DNA of 64,000 bases, taken from Slackia sp. (lineage in GTDB: Bacteria; Actinomycetota; Coriobacteriia; Anaerosomatales; Anaerosomataceae). A program made the translations under genes and the position numbers. Under the pieces are notes generated by a model. It made no database searches. It was not told where the DNA came from and saw nothing but the letters and a program-made list of their open reading frames with translations. Below, piece after piece: positions 61,335-64,000 of the stretch; within the stretch, counting starts at the first letter, position 1; the number at the start of each line of letters is the position of its first letter. Where the stretch lies: contig DYEA01000016.1 of the NCBI GenBank assembly GCA_020725885.1, forward strand, positions 62,001-126,000, given 5' to 3'.

Positions 61335-62128
61335 GCTGGACGGTGTTCCGCGCTTCGCTCTGGCAGCGCCGCACGGCGATCCTGTGGTACGTGGTCGGCC
61401 TGGCCTTCTACTCCTGGCTCATGGTGTGGTACTGGCCGAGCATCGGCGGGAGCGAGTACCAGAAGCTCATCGAGAGCCTGCCCCCGGAGATGCTCAAGAT
61501 GTTCGGCGGCACGGAGATCTCGTTCGGGACGATGGGCGGCTTCTTCCAGGTCGAGTACCTCGGCCTGATGTGGATGATCATCGTGCTGTCCGCTGTGCTC
61601 GTGTACGCTTCGCGCTCCTTCGCCGGAGAGATTGCCGACGGCACGATGGAGCTGACGCTGTCTCAGCCCGTGTCTCGCGTGCAGGTCGCAGCGAGCCGCA
61701 TCGCGGGGCTGGCAGTCCTGTCGGGCGTCTTGTCGCTCGCGACGTTCGGGTCGGTGCAGCTGTTCGGGCCAGCCTACGACGTGCGCCTGAGCTCGCATGC
61801 GCTGTGGTCGCTCGTCGCGCTCGGCGCGCTGTTCATGCTCGCCGGAGGCGGCCTCGGGATGCTGATCAGCGCCTGCGTGCGAGGCGCCGGGAAGGCGGGC
61901 GGCATCGCCGCGGGACTGTTCGCGCTCATGTGGGCGAGCGACATCGTCTCGAACGTGTCGGACCTCGCGGACTTCTTCGGCCCCGTCAACCTGGTGAGCG
62001 CGTGGCAGCCCGGCGCGGTCATCGACGGCGCGAGCGTCAAGCCCGAGGCGTGGTGGCTGTACGGCCTCACGGCTGCCGTGTCGCTGGCGGCCAGCGTCGC
62101 GATCTTCTCTCGCCGCGACGCGGCGTGA
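61331..62128 (+). CDS. ABC transporter permease (ABC-2 type)
   Basis: A 265-residue membrane protein with six helices. The first is LWYVVGLAFYSWLMVWYW; a cytoplasmic stretch (FFQVEYLGLMWMI) leads into the rest, including FAGEIADGTMELTLSQPVSRVQVAASR, the ABC-2 coupling motif. It partners the preceding ATPase. The substrate is unknown; peptides, lipids or antibiotics are typical for this class. Confidence 0.85.
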   Translation: MSWTVFRASLWQRRTAILWYVVGLAFYSWLMVWYWPSIGGSEYQKLIESLPPEMLKMFGGTEISFGTMGGFFQVEYLGLMWMIIVLSAVLVYASRSFAGEIADGTMELTLSQPVSRVQVAASRIAGLAVLSGVLSLATFGSVQLFGPAYDVRLSSHALWSLVALGALFMLAGGGLGMLISACVRGAGKAGGIAAGLFALMWASDIVSNVSDLADFFGPVNLVSAWQPGAVIDGASVKPEAWWLYGLTAAVSLAASVAIFSRRDAA

Positions 62129-62222
62129 GCGGACCGGCGGTCCCAGACGCGGTCGCTGCCTTCCGGGTGGCGTGCACCTGCCTGGTTCGGGTACCGTTCT
62201 CGGTACGCTGAAGGAGGGTGCG

Positions 62223-63677
62223 ATGGACCTGCCTGGAGCGCCGAGCCCGCTTCTCACGGACCTGTACCAGATCACCATGGCGTACGCCTACTGGCGCAGC
62301 GGGATGGCGCGCCTGGACGCGTGCTTCCACATGGTGTTCAGGTCGCACCCGTTCGGCGGGGGCTACGCAGTTGCGTGCGGGCTCGCGCAGGCCGTCGAGT
62401 TCCTCGAGCGGCTGCGGTTCGAGCAGGACGACCTGGCGTACCTGGCGACGCTCACGGGCGTGGACGGGGCGCCGCTGTTCGCGCCGGAGTTCCTCGAGTG
62501 GCTCGCCGCCATGCGGTTCTCGTGCGACGTCGATGCCGTGCCTGAAGGGACTGTGGTCTTTCCGAACGAGCCGATCCTGCGCGTCGCGGGACCGATCGCG
62601 CAGGCCCAGCTCGTGGAGACGACGCTGCTCAACATCGTCGGCTTCCAGACGCTCGTGGCGACGAAGGCGGCTCGCGTGTGCCACGCAGCGAAGGGCGCTC
62701 CGGTCATCGAGTTCGGGCTGCGGCGCGCGCAGGGGCCGGACGGCGGCCTGTCTGCCAGCCGGGCGGCGTACGTGGGCGGCTGCGTGGCCACCTCGAACGT
62801 GCTCGCCGGCAAGCGCTACGGCGTCCCGGTCGGCGGCACGCATGCGCACAGCTGGGTGATGGCCTTCGAGCGGGAGATCGACGCGTTCGCCGCGTACGCG
62901 GACGCGATGCCGAACAACTGCGTGCTGCTGGTGGACACCTACGACACGCTCGAGGGGGTCCGCAACGCCATCGAGGTGGGCAAGCGGCTCGCGGAGCGCG
63001 GCCAGACGCTCGTCGGCATCCGCATCGACTCCGGCGACTTGGCGTGGTTCGCGGCGCGCGCCCGGGAGATGCTGGACGCGGCAGGCATGCGACACGTGAA
63101 GATCTACGCGTCGAACGAGCTCGACGAGCAGACCATCGAGGCGCTCAAAGACCAGGGTGCCCCGATCGACGTGTGGGGCGTCGGGACGAAGCTCGCCACC
63201 GCCGACGGGCAGCCGGCGCTCGGGGCGGTCTACAAGCTGTCCGCCGTGCGCGAGCCCGGGGGGCAGTGGGGGCCCCGCATCAAGGTCTCCGAGCAGAGCG
63301 CGAAGACGACCGTGCCCGGCGTCCTGCAGGTGCGGCGCTTCGTGAAGGACGGCGTGTTCGACGGGGACATGGTGTTCGACGAGACGAGGCCGTTGCCTGA
63401 CCGGTGCGAGATGGTCGATCCCGGCGACCCGATCAGGCGGAAGCGCATGTGCGGCGAGGTGCACGAGGACCTGCTCGTCCCGGTGTTCCGTCGAGGCGAG
63501 CGAGTCTACGAAGTGCCCGACGCGACGGCGGCCAGGGCGCGGGCGGCGGCGCAGCTCGCGAAGCTCGATCCGAGCGTCAAGCGCCTCGTGGCGCCGTACA
63601 TCTATCCCGTAGGCATCGAGTCCGGGCTGCACGAGCTGCGGACGGCGCTCATCGCGAAGGCGCGCAGGCGCGGCTGA
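62223..63677 (+). CDS. pncB: Nicotinate phosphoribosyltransferase
   Basis: NAD salvage enzyme of 484 residues joining nicotinate to PRPP with ATP. It has the N-terminal LLTDLYQITMAYAYW, the substrate site EFGLRRAQGPDGGLSASRAA, the phosphorylated His in PVGGTHAHSWVM, and the PRPP loop LVGIRIDSGDLAWF. ATG after AAGGAGGG. It lies nine bases before pncA, giving the classical nicotinamide-to-NaMN route. Confidence 0.94.
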   Translation: MDLPGAPSPLLTDLYQITMAYAYWRSGMARLDACFHMVFRSHPFGGGYAVACGLAQAVEFLERLRFEQDDLAYLATLTGVDGAPLFAPEFLEWLAAMRFSCDVDAVPEGTVVFPNEPILRVAGPIAQAQLVETTLLNIVGFQTLVATKAARVCHAAKGAPVIEFGLRRAQGPDGGLSASRAAYVGGCVATSNVLAGKRYGVPVGGTHAHSWVMAFEREIDAFAAYADAMPNNCVLLVDTYDTLEGVRNAIEVGKRLAERGQTLVGIRIDSGDLAWFAARAREMLDAAGMRHVKIYASNELDEQTIEALKDQGAPIDVWGVGTKLATADGQPALGAVYKLSAVREPGGQWGPRIKVSEQSAKTTVPGVLQVRRFVKDGVFDGDMVFDETRPLPDRCEMVDPGDPIRRKRMCGEVHEDLLVPVFRRGERVYEVPDATAARARAAAQLAKLDPSVKRLVAPYIYPVGIESGLHELRTALIAKARRRG

Positions 63678-63686
63678 AGGAGGTCG

Positions 63687-64000
63687 ATGTGAAGGCGCTC
63701 ATCTTGGTGGACTTGCAGAACGACTTCATGCCGGGCGGAGCGTTGCCGGTCCCTGACGGCGACGCGGTCGTGCCCTTCGCCAACGCGCTCTCGCCGCTGT
63801 TCTCGCTCGTCGTGGCGACGCAGGACTGGCACCCTCGCGGGCACGCGTCGTTCGCGTCCTCGCACCCCGGGAAGTCGCCGGGCGACGTGGTGCTCCTCGG
63901 CGATACCGAGCAGGTGCTCTGGCCCGACCACTGCGTCCAGAACACGCCCGGGGCGTCGTTCCACTCCGGGCTCGACGTCGTGCCGATCGGCCACGTGGTG
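63687..64000 (+). CDS. pncA: Nicotinamidase (5' part, cut by the window end)
   Basis: The first 104 codons of an isochorismatase-fold hydrolase releasing ammonia from nicotinamide. Catalytic Asp in LVDLQNDFMPGGAL near residue 8, the metal-binding DWHPRGHASF (Asp and two His), and the WPDHCVQNTPGA segment are present. The catalytic Lys and the nucleophilic Cys lie beyond the window. The start is the GTG of ATGTGAAG (the overlapping ATG runs straight into TGA), eight bases after AAGGAGG. Confidence 0.9.

Overview
This window comes from a high-GC, anaerobic-looking actinobacterium. Several features point there: a DUF2469 protein typical of actinobacteria, an exact GlnR-type operator in front of glutamine synthetase, an alpha-type glutamine synthetase, the GatCAB amidotransferase, cell-wall-binding-2 repeats, and an archaeal/anaerobe-style homocysteine and methionine pathway. 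I would guess class Coriobacteriia or a deep relative such as the OPB41/Anaerosomatales lineage. That placement is inference, because there is no rRNA in the window. Coding density is very high, translational overlaps (ATGA, GTGA, TGATG) are common, and I see no insertion sequence, phage, CRISPR array or tRNA. This is a chromosomal core region with accessory modules.

Layout. 0-5.9 kb: end of a chorismate mutase gene, DAHP synthase, a small Zn-ribbon protein, PcrA helicase, a CBS/DRTGG-regulated Mn pyrophosphatase and a PAP2 phosphatase. 5.9-12.2 kb: a phosphate-starvation two-component pair divergent from pstSCAB, with a repeat-rich intergenic region. 12.2-16.3 kb: aldo/keto reductase, MFS exporter and a glutamate-synthase-like protein. 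16.3-18.1 kb: glutamine synthetase and a small Cys-rich protein. 18.2-21.7 kb: threonine synthase divergent from a phosphoglycerate-mutase-like protein that may be the missing homoserine kinase, then a stand-alone LigD phosphoesterase domain. 21.7-25.8 kb: SHOCT protein, EamA exporter, NUDIX hydrolase and a secreted cell-wall-binding protein. 25.8-32.1 kb: a methionine-specific T-box leader controlling a six-gene homocysteine/methionine/methylene-THF-reductase operon. 32.3-38.6 kb: TorD-like and MoaE-like proteins, a PAS-GGDEF enzyme, Lpd, LipA and a ferritin-like-GGDEF fusion. 38.7-47.3 kb: UPF0280, DUF2469, LigA, a ferredoxin-CPBP protease fusion, a CarH-like cobalamin protein without a DNA-binding domain, and gatCAB. 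47.4-48.4 kb: a probable structured RNA, an XRE regulator and a tiny Zn-ribbon-like protein. 48.6-59 kb: an eleven-gene Mrp/Mbh-like cation antiporter operon whose first gene is a degenerate GGDEF membrane protein with an intact c-di-GMP I-site. 59-64 kb: MFS transporter, ABC exporter pair, and the NAD-salvage genes pncB and pncA (cut by the window edge).

How it fits together. Nitrogen assimilation (glutamate synthase-like plus GlnA) shares one GlnR-like operator. Phosphate uptake is paired with its sensor. Methionine synthesis looks tuned to uncharged tRNA-Met and built on direct sulfide incorporation (DUF39 plus NIL-ferredoxin), followed by a MetH without a reactivation domain and a MetV/MetF pair. 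Three GGDEF proteins with three different input domains suggest c-di-GMP signalling linked to redox or iron state and to ion homeostasis. The most novel-looking items are the I-site-only GGDEF protein fused by translation to the antiporter operon, the ferritin-like-GGDEF fusion, the ferredoxin-CPBP fusion, the unidentified promoter-driven RNA, and the T-box/homocysteine operon.
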